NCBI GenBank assembly: GCA_030529205.1
Contig: JAUMXJ010000019.1
Coordinates: 1-11,606, forward strand
Direction of reading: 5' to 3'
Length of the DNA: 11,606 nucleotides
Source of the DNA: Bacillota bacterium
Lineage (GTDB): Bacteria; Bacillota; Clostridia; Peptostreptococcales; Acidaminobacteraceae
Numbering within the stretch: position 1 is the stretch's first letter; each line of letters begins with the position of its first letter. The notes under the pieces are model-generated. The model saw nothing but the letters and a program-made list of their open reading frames with translations. It made no database searches and was not told where the DNA came from. Below, piece by piece: positions 1-7,863 of this stretch. Both the position numbers and the translations under genes were made by a program.

Positions 1-969
1 CGTGATGAGGCGCGTGCGGCGGATTCTATTGCCGAGAGCGGCATTCTGATATCAAATTTATCCCATATCTATGATGCGGGATCCGCTTTTGCCTCGCCCG
101 CTATTGCGGATATCAATCTGGAAATCGGGTCCGGAGAATTGATCGGAATCATCGGCCACACCGGAAGCGGAAAATCCACATTGATCCAGCACATCAACGG
201 TCTGCTCAAGCCGACATTCGGAAAAATCGTCGTGGCGGGTTTGCAAATCGCGGATGAAACGCAACCCAAAGGCGTTGAAAAAAAGCGGAAGAAAATCAGC
301 AAAAAAGAGCTGGTCATCAGGCAAAAAAATGTAATCGAAATCAGAAAGAAAGTGGGACTTGTCTTTCAATACCCGGAGTATCAGTTGTTTGAGGAGACGG
401 TTGAGAAAGATATTATGTTCGGTCCTTTGAATCTGGGAGTTTCCGAAACCGAAGCGAGGGCGCGTGTCAAGAAGAGCATGGAACAGGTCGGCCTCGATTA
501 CGACCTGTATGCGACGCGTTCTCCCTTCGAACTCAGCGGCGGACAAAAACGCAGAGTTGCCATCGCAGGGGTTCTCGCCATGGAGCCGGACGTGCTGATA
601 CTCGACGAGCCGACGGCAGGACTCGACCCGATGGGACGCGATGAACTGCTGAACGAAATACACAACCTGCATATGAATAACAGGACGACCATTCTCGTCG
701 TCTCTCACTCCATGGACGATATGGCGCGCCTCGCGCAACGTATCCTGGTCATCAGCAAGGGCAGAATCGTGCTCGACGGAAGCCCGAAACAGGTGTTTTT
801 CGAAGAAAAATTGTTGAAAGAAGTCGGCCTCGATGTGCCGGAGGTGTGCAAGACGCTTCGTCTGACGGGAGCGGGCGGCTCCGTCATCGACCCCGCGGCG
901 GGAGTGGACGAGCTGGAACGTTGGGTGCGCAGTCGGGATTGGCGGGTGAAGGAGGAGAAGCATGCTTAG
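1..969 (+). CDS. ecfA2: Energy-coupling factor transporter ATPase EcfA2 (5' end outside window)
   Basis: One of the two cytoplasmic ATPases of the energy-coupling factor (ECF) transporter, which powers uptake of vitamins or metal ions through exchangeable S-components. Visible ABC motifs: Walker [10 protein letters not shown] (154-180), Q-loop glutamine (367-369) in [18 protein letters not shown], which is typical of EcfA2, signature LSGGQ (532-546), Walker B ILDEP (598-612) and switch histidine SHS (706-708). The frame is open to base 1 and holds no ATG, GTG or TTG before the TTG at 139. That TTG lies just before Walker A, so the true start must be upstream. At least 14 residues precede the usual EcfA2 N-terminus ([10 protein letters not shown]). 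A lysine-rich segment of about 20 extra residues sits between the first strands and the Q-loop. The stop overlaps the ecfT start by 8 bases, indicating translational coupling. Family assignment is very secure; the N-terminal extent is unknown. Confidence 0.95.
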   Translation, partial: RDEARAADSIAESGILISNLSHIYDAGSAFASPAIADINLEIGSGELIGIIGHTGSGKSTLIQHINGLLKPTFGKIVVAGLQIADETQPKGVEKKRKKISKKELVIRQKNVIEIRKKVGLVFQYPEYQLFEETVEKDIMFGPLNLGVSETEARARVKKSMEQVGLDYDLYATRSPFELSGGQKRRVAIAGVLAMEPDVLILDEPTAGLDPMGRDELLNEIHNLHMNNRTTILVVSHSMDDMARLAQRILVISKGRIVLDGSPKQVFFEEKLLKEVGLDVPEVCKTLRLTGAGGSVIDPAAGVDELERWVRSRDWRVKEEKHA

Positions 970-1774
970 AGACATCACCATCGGACAATATCTGAATGTC
1001 GATTCCGTCGTTCATCGCCTGGATCCGCGTTCCAAGTTCCTTTCTTTGAACATCTTCATGATTACCCTGTTTATGATGCCGAGCATTTACAGTTATATTC
1101 CGGTTGCCCTCATGCTCGGTGCGACCATTTACGCGGCAAAAATCCCGTTCTCCAAAATCCTCAAAGGCTTGAAACCGGTCATGTTTCTGCTCGTGATTGC
1201 ATTCGTGCTCAACATTTTCATGATCGAGGGAGAGGGAGACCCTCTTTTTCACTACGGAATCTTCCGGGTTTACATGGACGGGATACGCAGAGCGACTTAC
1301 ATGGCGCTCAGACTGATACTGCTCGTAGTCGGCACATCGGTTCTCACGCTTACCACCTCTCCGATTGAAATGACGGATGCGGTTGAGTATCTCTTAAAGC
1401 CCTTAAAAGTGATCAAGGTTCCCGCCCACGAAATTGCGATGATGATGACCATCGCACTGCGGTTTATTCCCACGCTTTTGAATGAAACGGACAAAATCAT
1501 GAAGGCACAGATGTCCAGAGGTGCGGATTTTGAAACGGGAAGTATTTTCAAGCGGGCCAAGGCGATGGTTCCGCTCTTTATCCCCCTCTTCGTCTCCGCG
1601 TTCAGAAGAGCGGATGATCTCGCGGTTGCAATGGAAGCGCGTTGTTATCGCGGCGGAGTGGGAAGGACGCGGATGAAGATATTGAAGTTTTCTCCGCGCG
1701 ATTACATGGTCATGTTGGCGATCTCACTGATTATGCTTCTCTCCTACTATGTCGGAGTCCTGTATCCGCTATAG
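962..1774 (+). CDS. ecfT: Energy-coupling factor transporter transmembrane protein EcfT
   Basis: Membrane scaffold of the ECF transporter, linking the EcfA ATPases to the substrate-binding S-component. The 270-residue protein begins with the family hallmark GQY...[10 protein letters not shown] (residues 8-25), followed by several hydrophobic segments (about 26-60, 72-87, 110-130, 140-155, 185-195 and 230-268). The two coupling-helix motifs that contact the ATPases are present: SRGAD at residues 165-169, and an ARC version of the usual ARG at 206-208, followed by [11 protein letters not shown]. Length is normal for the family. The ATG lies inside the last codons of ecfA2 (8-base overlap) and AAGGAGGAGAAG just upstream gives a strong RBS. 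truA follows after 50 bases with no terminator between, so these genes are probably cotranscribed. Confidence 0.95.
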   Translation: MLRDITIGQYLNVDSVVHRLDPRSKFLSLNIFMITLFMMPSIYSYIPVALMLGATIYAAKIPFSKILKGLKPVMFLLVIAFVLNIFMIEGEGDPLFHYGIFRVYMDGIRRATYMALRLILLVVGTSVLTLTTSPIEMTDAVEYLLKPLKVIKVPAHEIAMMMTIALRFIPTLLNETDKIMKAQMSRGADFETGSIFKRAKAMVPLFIPLFVSAFRRADDLAVAMEARCYRGGVGRTRMKILKFSPRDYMVMLAISLIMLLSYYVGVLYPL

Positions 1775-1824
1775 TCGAGTCGCATTGCGATGCAAACACG
1801 GATAATACACATACGGAGCACAAA

Positions 1825-2718
1825 ATGAAAAACGGAAAGCGAAACGACGGCATGCGGGGCAAACATGCCGAGGAGAAATGCGATACGAGAGCTGCGGATC
1901 ATCTCAGCAACTATCTTCTGACCGTGGCGTATGACGGCTCGGGATTTTGCGGGTGGCAGTCGCAACAGAACGGAGGACGCACAGTCCAAGATGAGCTTAC
2001 GCGCATTGCAAAAGCAGTGTTCAAGCAGGATGTAAAAATGGAGGCGTCGGGAAGAACCGATGCGGGAGTGCATGCGACCGGACAGGCGGTTTCATTCCTG
2101 ATACACGCGAAAATCCGTCCGGATAAAGTAAAGCGTGTGCTCAATCATTCGCTGCCCGGAGATATCCGCATTGTCTCCGCACGTCAGGTGCCTATGGATT
2201 TCCACGCACGATACAACTCCGTCGGAAAGACCTATGTGTTTAAAATCATTCAAAGTCCGGATGTGGACGTCTTTCGTTCCAGATACTATCACTATGTCTC
2301 AAAGCCGATAGAACTTGAAAAAATGAGAAAAGCGGCCGCTTATTTTATCGGCACCCATGATTTCGTCAACTTCTCCGCAAGCAATCACGGCAAAAAATCG
2401 ACGATTCGAACCATTCATACTCTGGAGATTTCCGAGTATGTCTTGCCGGCGCGGGAACAGCTCTGCGATGCGGCGGAGGGGTTTGGAGGCGATGTTCAGG
2501 ATGATGCTCGGGAGAGCAGGGTGATAGAAATCAGAGTGAGCGGAAACGGGTTTCTCTGGAAGATGGTGCGGATGATTGCGCAAACACTGATCGATGTCGG
2601 AACCGGATCGATTGAAGCGAGCGCCGTCAAAGGCATGTTCAAGATGAAGAATCGCAGAAAAGAAGCGGCTCCGGCGTGCGGATTGTACCTCGAAGAAGTC
2701 GGATACGAGCTGTTGTAA
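1825..2718 (+). CDS. truA: tRNA pseudouridine(38-40) synthase TruA
   Basis: Isomerizes uridines 38, 39 and 40 in the anticodon arm of many tRNAs to pseudouridine. I chose the ATG at 1825 because GGAG (1815-1818) lies 6 bases upstream; the frame stays open further upstream, but only by running through ecfT. The product has 297 residues. The YDGSGFCGWQ motif is at 36-45, the catalytic motif SGRTDAGVHA at 75-84 with catalytic Asp79, and SGNGFLWKMVR lies near the C-terminus. It is longer than typical TruA (about 245-260): there is a charged N-terminal extension of about 28 residues and an extra acidic loop of about 25 residues just before SGNGF (codons around 2440-2515). It follows ecfT, as in many Firmicutes, but the usual next genes rplM-rpsI are absent here. 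An internal ATG at 1852 is a weaker alternative start. Confidence 0.95.
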   Translation: MKNGKRNDGMRGKHAEEKCDTRAADHLSNYLLTVAYDGSGFCGWQSQQNGGRTVQDELTRIAKAVFKQDVKMEASGRTDAGVHATGQAVSFLIHAKIRPDKVKRVLNHSLPGDIRIVSARQVPMDFHARYNSVGKTYVFKIIQSPDVDVFRSRYYHYVSKPIELEKMRKAAAYFIGTHDFVNFSASNHGKKSTIRTIHTLEISEYVLPAREQLCDAAEGFGGDVQDDARESRVIEIRVSGNGFLWKMVRMIAQTLIDVGTGSIEASAVKGMFKMKNRRKEAAPACGLYLEEVGYELL

Positions 2719-2768
2719 TGCAATGCATGATATATGGCAGAAGCCTTCAAAATATTCATTCTCCGATA

Positions 2769-2797
2769 TTGATAAATATTTTTAACTGATATAAGAT
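2769..2797 (+). promoter_or_regulatory. Possible sigma-A promoter for the DegV gene
   Basis: TTGATA (2769-2774, 5 of 6 to the -35 consensus) and TAAGAT (2792-2797, 4 of 6 to the -10) are 17 bases apart. An overlapping alternative -10 is TATAAG at 2790. Transcription would start near 2804, leaving a short leader ahead of the AGGAGGT at 2812-2818. The truA-degV gap of 104 bases has no convincing terminator, so readthrough from the ecf-truA operon is also possible. Confidence 0.4.
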
Positions 2798-2822
2798 GGA
2801 AGTGTTCGTTTAGGAGGTCGGT

Positions 2823-3707
2823 ATGAACAAACTAGGAATCAAGATAATGGCGGACAGTGCATCCGAAATCAGTGCGGAAAACGCTGCGAAATATGATATT
2901 GATATCATCCCGATGATTGTTACGGAAGGCGAAGTCGAGTACTTGGACGGCATCAATTTTTCTGCGGATGATCTGCTTCAAGGGCTTGTCGCGGGGCGGA
3001 AGTTTAAAACGGCACAGATTCCGTTGAATACGTACCTGGAACGATTCAAAGGATACGCACAGGAAGGTAGAAAATTGGTCTGCTTTGTCTTATCCTCAGG
3101 TTTGACCGGTTCTTATGAGACCGCTCTGATTGCAAGAAGTATGATCGTGGAGGAGTATCCGGGGGCGGATATTACGGTTATCGACTCCAATTGCGCCGCG
3201 CACGGATATGGACTTGTGGTGCTGGAGGCGGCGAGGTATCTCGCGGATTTTGCCGAGACGAAGGAAGATTTTCTGGAGTATGTGGAGTATTTGAAGAAAC
3301 ACGCCGTCCATCTTTTTACTGTGGAGGACATCGAGTATCTTTATCGCGGCGGAAGAATCAGCAGGACGCAGGCGGTAATCGGAGGTCTGCTGAATATCAA
3401 GCCGATTCTCGACGTCTCCCCGAAGGGCACGCTTCGCCCGATCGGAAAGGCGCGAGGAACGAAAAATCTGATTAAATCGTTGATAGAAGAGGCGAAAAAG
3501 CGAAAGGGAAGTACGGATCTCTCCTCACAAACGGTGTGCATATCATCCGGATTGGACACCGAGATTCAGGAAAATATCAAAGCGTTCTTTGAAAAAGAGT
3601 GCGGGGTAAAAGAGTTTATCATTCAAAAAATCGGGCCGACCATCGGAGCACACACAGGTCCATACATGTGTGCATTCTACTTCTTCGACGCCGAACTGAA
3701 AAGATAG
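2823..3707 (+). CDS. DegV family protein (fatty-acid-binding, FakB-like)
   Basis: DegV-family proteins bind a fatty acid in a buried pocket. In characterized Firmicutes, FakB members present it to the kinase FakA for phosphorylation and entry into phospholipid synthesis. The 294-residue product shows the full fold: the N-terminal strand MADSASEI (residues 9-16), a KTAQIP segment (62-67) where many members have TSQP, SSGLTGSY (91-98), the central FTVEDIEYLYRGGRIS motif (155-170) and a C-terminal IGPTIGAHTGP (280-290) that lines the lipid pocket. The start is set by AGGAGGT (2812-2818), 4 bases before the ATG. It appears to be monocistronic, with a terminator directly downstream. No FakA-like kinase is in the window, so whether it serves FakA or has another lipid role is open. 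Confidence 0.93.
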   Translation: MNKLGIKIMADSASEISAENAAKYDIDIIPMIVTEGEVEYLDGINFSADDLLQGLVAGRKFKTAQIPLNTYLERFKGYAQEGRKLVCFVLSSGLTGSYETALIARSMIVEEYPGADITVIDSNCAAHGYGLVVLEAARYLADFAETKEDFLEYVEYLKKHAVHLFTVEDIEYLYRGGRISRTQAVIGGLLNIKPILDVSPKGTLRPIGKARGTKNLIKSLIEEAKKRKGSTDLSSQTVCISSGLDTEIQENIKAFFEKECGVKEFIIQKIGPTIGAHTGPYMCAFYFFDAELKR

Positions 3708-3718
3708 AAGAACGATTG

Positions 3719-3727
3719 TGTTATAAT
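3719..3727 (+). promoter_or_regulatory. Extended -10 promoter for sbcDC
   Basis: TGTTATAAT (3719-3727) is a perfect extended -10 element: TG, one base, then TATAAT. There is no good -35 at the expected distance, which extended -10 promoters tolerate. The predicted start near 3733-3735 falls inside the left arm of the degV terminator. Confidence 0.55.
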
Positions 3728-3729
3728 CG

Positions 3730-3755
3730 GAGCAGCGGACAGCTGCTCTTTTTTT
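3730..3755 (+). terminator. Rho-independent terminator of the DegV gene
   Basis: A perfect 7-base-pair stem, GAGCAGC (3730-3736) with GCTGCTC (3742-3748), closes a 5-base loop and is followed by seven T (3749-3755). It lies 22 bases after the degV stop codon. Confidence 0.88.
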
Positions 3756-3784
3756 GTTTGCGCACTGTCTTGTATGAGGTGTTT

Positions 3785-4948
3785 ATGGTTTTTGTCCACT
3801 TATCCGATCTGCACTTGGGAAAAATACTGTATGAGATGTCCATGTTAGAGGACCAGCAGTATATTTTGGAGCAGATTGTGCAAAATATGACATACGGGAT
3901 GTGCCCTCCCGATGCGGTGTTGATCTCGGGCGACATCTATGACCGCAGCATTGCGCCCGCGGAAGCGCTCGTCCTGTTTGAATCATTTCTGCGTGCATTG
4001 ATTGCAATGAAAATCAAGGTGTTCATCATCGGAGGCAATCACGATTCGGCGGAACGCCTTGCGTATTGTTCTTCCCTGATGACGGAGAACGGCGTATTCG
4101 TATCCGGGTCCATCTCGTCGATGACGGACGGAGACGGGTTTCGCTTATCGCGTCACGTCCTCGAGGATGAGTACGGTGAGGTGGATGTCTACCTGCTTCC
4201 CTATGTCAATAAGAAAATGGTGAGACATTATTTTCCCGATGATGAAATCCGCAATTGGACGGATGCGGTCGATATTTTGATTCGCAACGGCGGAGCTGAC
4301 TTTTCGAGGAGATGCGTGATATTGGCACATCAGTATATTTCCGGGGCGTCTCCGTCGGATTCCGAGGAGCATCCGATCGGAGGGCTGGATGTGGTGGACG
4401 CAAAAGTGTTTCAAGGATTTGATTATGTTGCACTCGGACATTTGCACAGACCGCAACATATCGCAGGGCACAAACATATTCGGTACTGCGGCAGTCCGCT
4501 TCCGTATTCTTTTTCCGAAGCCGGGCACAAGAAAAGCATGACCGTTGTGCGTATGGGAGAAAATAAGGGGGATGTGGAGATCGACACGGTCGAACTCGTT
4601 CCGAGACGGGAAATGGTCGAATTGCGCGGATACTTCGACGAATTGGTGGAGAACGGTCGCGATGACGTTCGGAACCGGGATCACTACTATCGCATTGTTT
4701 TAAAGGACCGTGAAAATCTGCACAATCCGATCGGAAGACTGAGAAAGATTTACCCCAACATCCTGCTCTTGGAGTACGATGCAGCCGAGAGTCGCAACAC
4801 GGGGGTGCCGGAGCTCACGGAATGTCGGAGACGGAACCCGTATGAATTGTTCGTTTCATTTTTTGAGAGTCAGAATCGTCGGGAGTTGAGCGAGACGCAA
4901 AAAGAGTACCTGCAGGAATTGCTGGAAAGTGTTTTCGAGGAGGATTGA
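3785..4948 (+). CDS. sbcD: Exonuclease subunit SbcD
   Basis: Mre11-type metallophosphoesterase subunit of the SbcCD complex, which cleaves DNA hairpins and processes blocked double-strand ends using two metal ions. The chosen ATG at 3785 follows GAGGT (3776-3780) and gives the expected N-terminus; the frame is open further upstream, but only across the degV end. The product has 387 residues. All phosphoesterase motifs are present: DLHLG (8-12), GDIYDR (49-54), GNHD (84-87), AHQY (181-184) and GHLHRP (218-223). The C-terminal third should contact SbcC. The stop codon TGA (4946-4948) directly abuts the sbcC TTG start, so the two are translated from one message. Regulation probably comes from the extended -10 promoter upstream. 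Confidence 0.95.
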   Translation: MVFVHLSDLHLGKILYEMSMLEDQQYILEQIVQNMTYGMCPPDAVLISGDIYDRSIAPAEALVLFESFLRALIAMKIKVFIIGGNHDSAERLAYCSSLMTENGVFVSGSISSMTDGDGFRLSRHVLEDEYGEVDVYLLPYVNKKMVRHYFPDDEIRNWTDAVDILIRNGGADFSRRCVILAHQYISGASPSDSEEHPIGGLDVVDAKVFQGFDYVALGHLHRPQHIAGHKHIRYCGSPLPYSFSEAGHKKSMTVVRMGENKGDVEIDTVELVPRREMVELRGYFDELVENGRDDVRNRDHYYRIVLKDRENLHNPIGRLRKIYPNILLLEYDAAESRNTGVPELTECRRRNPYELFVSFFESQNRRELSETQKEYLQELLESVFEED

Positions 4949-5449
4949 TTGAGGCCGATCAGAATGGAAATGGCGGCATTCGGGCCGTATATTGAGAAGT
5001 GTGAAATCGACTTTTCGCGGTTTGGCGAGAGCGGGCTGTACCTGATTACGGGGAACACGGGTTCGGGGAAGTCGACCATTTTTGATGCGATTACTTATGC
5101 GCTGTTCGATGATACGAGCGGGAGCGAGCGCAAAATCAATATGTTGATCAATCAATTCGTCAACGACGCCTCCAAGACATATGTGGAATTGGATTTTTTG
5201 TATGCGGAAAAGCGTTATCGTATTCGGAGAAAGCCGGCGTACAAGGTGTTGAAAAAAAGGCGGCGGATTCTTCCAAGAGGACGGAGAAGGATTTCTCCTC
5301 GAAAAAAGGGGAGGTTGATTTTTATGTGTACGACGAGAATCTGCAGGATTATGTCCCATATAAAGATCTCCACAAGGTCAGCGAAATCAATCAGGCAATC
5401 AGGGAACTTCTGGGGATGGATCGTCAGCAGTTTGTTCAAATCGCGATGA
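4949..5449 (+). CDS. SbcC N-terminal fragment as literally encoded
   Basis: The unrepaired frame gives 166 residues. Roughly the first 103 are genuine SbcC N-terminal lobe with Walker A. The rest, from the A7 run at 5252-5258 to the TGA at 5447-5449, is arginine-rich out-of-frame sequence with no family resemblance. It lacks the Q-loop, signature and Walker B, so it could not work as an ATPase alone. Confidence 0.6.
   Translation: MRPIRMEMAAFGPYIEKCEIDFSRFGESGLYLITGNTGSGKSTIFDAITYALFDDTSGSERKINMLINQFVNDASKTYVELDFLYAEKRYRIRRKPAYKVLKKRRRILPRGRRRISPRKKGRLIFMCTTRICRIMSHIKISTRSAKSIRQSGNFWGWIVSSLFKSR
5252..5258 (+). other. A7 homopolymer at the sbcC frameshift
   Basis: Seven A follow TTG G. Frame +2 upstream (KVLKK) and frame +1 downstream (KAADSSKRTEKDF, then YVYDENLQDY) join correctly if the run has eight A. 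A second run of six A at 5302-5307 is a less likely break point, because the sequence between the runs reads as plausible protein only in the downstream frame. Confidence 0.75.
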
Positions 5450-7770
5450 TCGCGCAGGGGGAGTTTTTGAAGCTTCTCACCGCCACTTCGACGGAGCGGG
5501 CGGAGATTTTGCGGGGTATTTTTTCCACCGGGAAATATGCGGAGGTGGAAAGTCGGCTGAAGGCGGAGTGCAACAGGCTGAAAGACGGCATTCAGCTTTG
5601 TCGGAATGAACTCGACAGTGTGATACAGGGGTTGCATCAGGCGGAGATGACTTCGGACGGAGACTATGCGATGAATGTTTCAAGATTGTCCGAGGCGATA
5701 CGGGACGGCCGGGTGCAGATGGAGCAGTATCAAGCCGATGCCGAACGCCGCAAGGCGGAGATGGACGGTCTGATTTCGGAGATTGCCGTAGCCGAAAAAT
5801 TATCGGAGACGGAGAAGACATTGCGGAAAGAGCGTGAGCATCTGGAGGCGGCACAAGAGAAGCTGCCGGAAAAGGAGCGCGCATACTCGGAAAAGGGGCG
5901 TCTGGAAGAGCGGATTGAAGCCATTAAGGAGACGGTGATTGTCAAACGGGAAGGTCTTTTGAAATTTGATGAGCTGTCCGCCGATTTGGAATCCGAGCGA
6001 AAGCTGTGTTCGGAGATTCGGGAACAATTGGAAGATTGTAAAAGCAGGACGCGGAAGCAGGAGAAGCGGCTTCTTGAATTGAGACAAGAGGCGGAGGGGC
6101 TGGCACATGTAAACCAATCTCTGGACAAAGAATGTCGGGTGAAGGATGAGCTGGAGAGAAGGGCGAAGACTCTGTCCGAGGATTTGAACCTCGCGCTGGA
6201 ATGTGCAAATTTGCTCGAAAAACATGAATCGTCCTATGCGGTATTCTGTTCGTTGGAGGAGCAGTGGAGCAGGGAAGAGGTGAGGGTTCAGAATTTGTAT
6301 CGGGCGTACATGCATTCTCAGGCGGGAAGGTTGGCGCTGGAATTGAAAGACGGATTCCCGTGTCCCGTGTGCGGAAGTTTGCACCATCCGGATATTGCAA
6401 CATTGCAGGATCACGCTCCCGGGGAAGAGGAGGTCAAAAAAGCGCAGGACGCTCTGAAGGAGTCCGTTCGACAGCTTCAGGATCAAAAAAACATCTGTGT
6501 GAAATGGAAGGGAGAGTTGGAAGCGGCAGAAAAAATACTCAGGCGCAATTTGGAAGAACGGGGACTCTCCTTCTCGGACGGAGAATTGTCCGGAGATAAA
6601 ATGCGCGAGGTTTTGAACCGTTTGGAGAGTGCGCGTGCCGGCATCCGTGCGGATATCGTCGCGTCGGCAGTCCTGATTTCGGAGCTCGAATCCGCAAAAA
6701 ACCGCGCAGAAGGGATTGAAACGGAGATTCGGGAATCCGAGCGTCTCTGTGTGGAGCTGCGCGGCAGGGTGATCGAGTTGTCCGCAAATCTTGCGGCTTC
6801 CGAAAAAAGTGTGGAAGCTGTGCTGCAACGGCAGGGGCGACTTCGGGAAACACTGGGGTTCTCGGATGCGAACGAGGCGAGAGGTGAAATCGCGCGTCTT
6901 GAAGAGGAGAAGCGCCTGCGGGAATCTGAACTCAAGATTGTCGTTGAGGAGTATGCACAGCTCAAGGATGAAATCAGCATCGCAAAGACCGCCGTTGAAA
7001 CTTTGAGCAGGGAACTAGAGGGCAAGGAGCACAGGGACCTTGATACATTGTATGAAAGACGAACGGAAAAGAAAGCACAGCTGGAGAAACTCGAATCCGA
7101 GAAGACGACGCTCGAAAAGAATCTGCATGTCTACCGCCTCGCCCTCGAGCAGATGGGGCGAAAAGTCGAGGAGCTGGACGCGTTGGAAAAAGAGCTTCGA
7201 TGGAAGAAAGAGCTGGCGGATACGGCAACGGGGTCACTCAGCGGTTCGGATAAGGTCGGGTTCGAGATGTATGCTCAGTTTGCGTATTTCGAGAGGGTGC
7301 TGGAACGGGCGAACGGAAGACTTTTTCGGATGACCGGAGGGCAGTATCGGCTTGAACGCGTTCAAAGCGACGATGCGTTCGATATCGGGAAGGGCGGCAG
7401 GTCCAAATTGGGATTGGACTTGGCGGTCATGGATTTTCATACCGGAGAGAAGCGCAGTGTCAAATCTTTGTCCGGAGGAGAATCTTTTATGGCATCCTTA
7501 TCGCTGGCGCTCGGAATGTCGGACGAAGTGCAGTCCGGAGCGGGCGGTGTTCACATAGATACCCTTTTTGTGGATGAGGGGTTCGGGACTTTGGACGAGC
7601 AGACGCTCTCCAATGCGATGCGCGTATTGTCGGAACTCTCCGCCGGAAACCTGCTTGTGGGGATTATTTCCCATGTGGGCGAATTGAAAAAGAGAATCGA
7701 CAGGCAAATTTTGGTGAGCAAAAAAAGAGACGGGGGCAGTACCGTCTCTGTAATCGTAGATGCCGTTTAA
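5326..7770 (+). CDS. SbcC C-terminal fragment (coiled coil, zinc hook, C-lobe)
   Basis: This is the second open frame of the broken sbcC. If translated separately, the GTG at 5326 could be used with GGGGAGG (5308-5314), whose spacing of 11 bases is long but not impossible; it would give 814 residues. It holds the Q-loop MIAQGEF (glutamine codon 5455-5457), two coiled-coil arms, the zinc hook CPVC (6361-6372), LSGGES (7468-7485), Walker B LFVDEG (7564-7581) and switch His (7672-7674). True family similarity extends upstream of 5326 to about 5251 in the same frame, so this start is an artefact of the break and not a natural gene start. Confidence 0.6.
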   Translation: MYDENLQDYVPYKDLHKVSEINQAIRELLGMDRQQFVQIAMIAQGEFLKLLTATSTERAEILRGIFSTGKYAEVESRLKAECNRLKDGIQLCRNELDSVIQGLHQAEMTSDGDYAMNVSRLSEAIRDGRVQMEQYQADAERRKAEMDGLISEIAVAEKLSETEKTLRKEREHLEAAQEKLPEKERAYSEKGRLEERIEAIKETVIVKREGLLKFDELSADLESERKLCSEIREQLEDCKSRTRKQEKRLLELRQEAEGLAHVNQSLDKECRVKDELERRAKTLSEDLNLALECANLLEKHESSYAVFCSLEEQWSREEVRVQNLYRAYMHSQAGRLALELKDGFPCPVCGSLHHPDIATLQDHAPGEEEVKKAQDALKESVRQLQDQKNICVKWKGELEAAEKILRRNLEERGLSFSDGELSGDKMREVLNRLESARAGIRADIVASAVLISELESAKNRAEGIETEIRESERLCVELRGRVIELSANLAASEKSVEAVLQRQGRLRETLGFSDANEARGEIARLEEEKRLRESELKIVVEEYAQLKDEISIAKTAVETLSRELEGKEHRDLDTLYERRTEKKAQLEKLESEKTTLEKNLHVYRLALEQMGRKVEELDALEKELRWKKELADTATGSLSGSDKVGFEMYAQFAYFERVLERANGRLFRMTGGQYRLERVQSDDAFDIGKGGRSKLGLDLAVMDFHTGEKRSVKSLSGGESFMASLSLALGMSDEVQSGAGGVHIDTLFVDEGFGTLDEQTLSNAMRVLSELSAGNLLVGIISHVGELKKRIDRQILVSKKRDGGSTVSVIVDAV

Positions 7771-7773
7771 TGC

Positions 7774-7813
7774 AATGCTGTGTCCCGTGCGGGCGGCGAA
7801 TGCTGTGTCCCGT
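7774..7813 (+). repeat. Two-copy 15-base direct repeat
   Basis: AATGCTGTGTCCCGT occurs at 7774-7788 and again at 7799-7813, with a period of 25 bases, in the short gap after sbcC. The 10-base remainders of the two units are only loosely alike. The repeat core resembles the codons for the zinc-hook CPVC within sbcC (6361-6372). No function is evident. Confidence 0.6.
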
Positions 7814-7833
7814 ATGCGGTGCCGAACGGGGTG

Positions 7834-7863
7834 CCGTGAGTATGCCGATGCTTACGGTTTTTT
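7834..7863 (+). terminator. Rho-independent terminator of sbcDC
   Basis: The 10-base-pair stem CCGTGAGTAT (7834-7843) with ATGCTTACGG (7848-7857) contains two G-T wobbles, closes a GCCG tetraloop and is followed by six T (7858-7863). Its right arm and T-tract overlap the last codons of the convergent lipoprotein gene. Confidence 0.85.

Larger units (their letters stand above)
4949..7770 (+). pseudogene. sbcC: Exonuclease subunit SbcC, interrupted by a one-base frameshift
   Basis: Rad50-like SMC-type ATPase partner of SbcD. It starts at TTG (4949) with AGGAGG (4938-4943) 5 bases upstream, directly after the sbcD stop; the N-terminus MRPIRMEMAAFGPY matches the family. Walker A GNTGSGKST is at 5051-5077. 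After about residue 103 the frame shifts: inserting one base in the A7 run (5252-5258) joins both halves into one protein of about 940 residues. In repaired numbering the Q-loop glutamine is 170 (MIAQGEF), and the zinc hook CPVC is at 472-475 between two long charged coiled coils. Signature LSGGES is at 841-846, Walker B VDEG at 875-878 and switch His at 909. Every ATPase motif outside the break is intact, and there are no other stops. This suggests a very recent mutation, a homopolymer sequencing error, or recoding. As written, no full-length SbcC is made. Confidence 0.85.

Noticed and set aside
58..981. Long - strand open frame opposite ecfA2
   Set aside because: It is the antisense shadow of a strongly conserved ATPase gene, has no family motifs and no RBS.
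1642..1824. Upstream extension of truA
   Set aside because: The frame is open but lies inside ecfT; the ATG at 1825 has a good RBS and gives the expected TruA start region.
2749..2782. AAAATATT/AATATTTT inverted repeat after truA
   Set aside because: The stem is entirely A-T with a loop of about 18 bases; too weak to call a terminator, and it overlaps the candidate degV promoter.
3599..3784. Upstream extension of sbcD
   Set aside because: It runs through the degV end and terminator; the phosphoesterase N-terminus starts at ATG 3785.
5251..5258. Programmed -1 ribosomal frameshift in sbcC
   Set aside because: The heptamer G AAA AAA would need P-site pairing on GAA, and I see no clear stimulatory structure downstream; mutation or sequencing error is simpler.
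5800..6828. 342-codon - strand open frame opposite sbcC
   Set aside because: It is a shadow of the coiled-coil coding region, low-complexity, with no recognisable domain.
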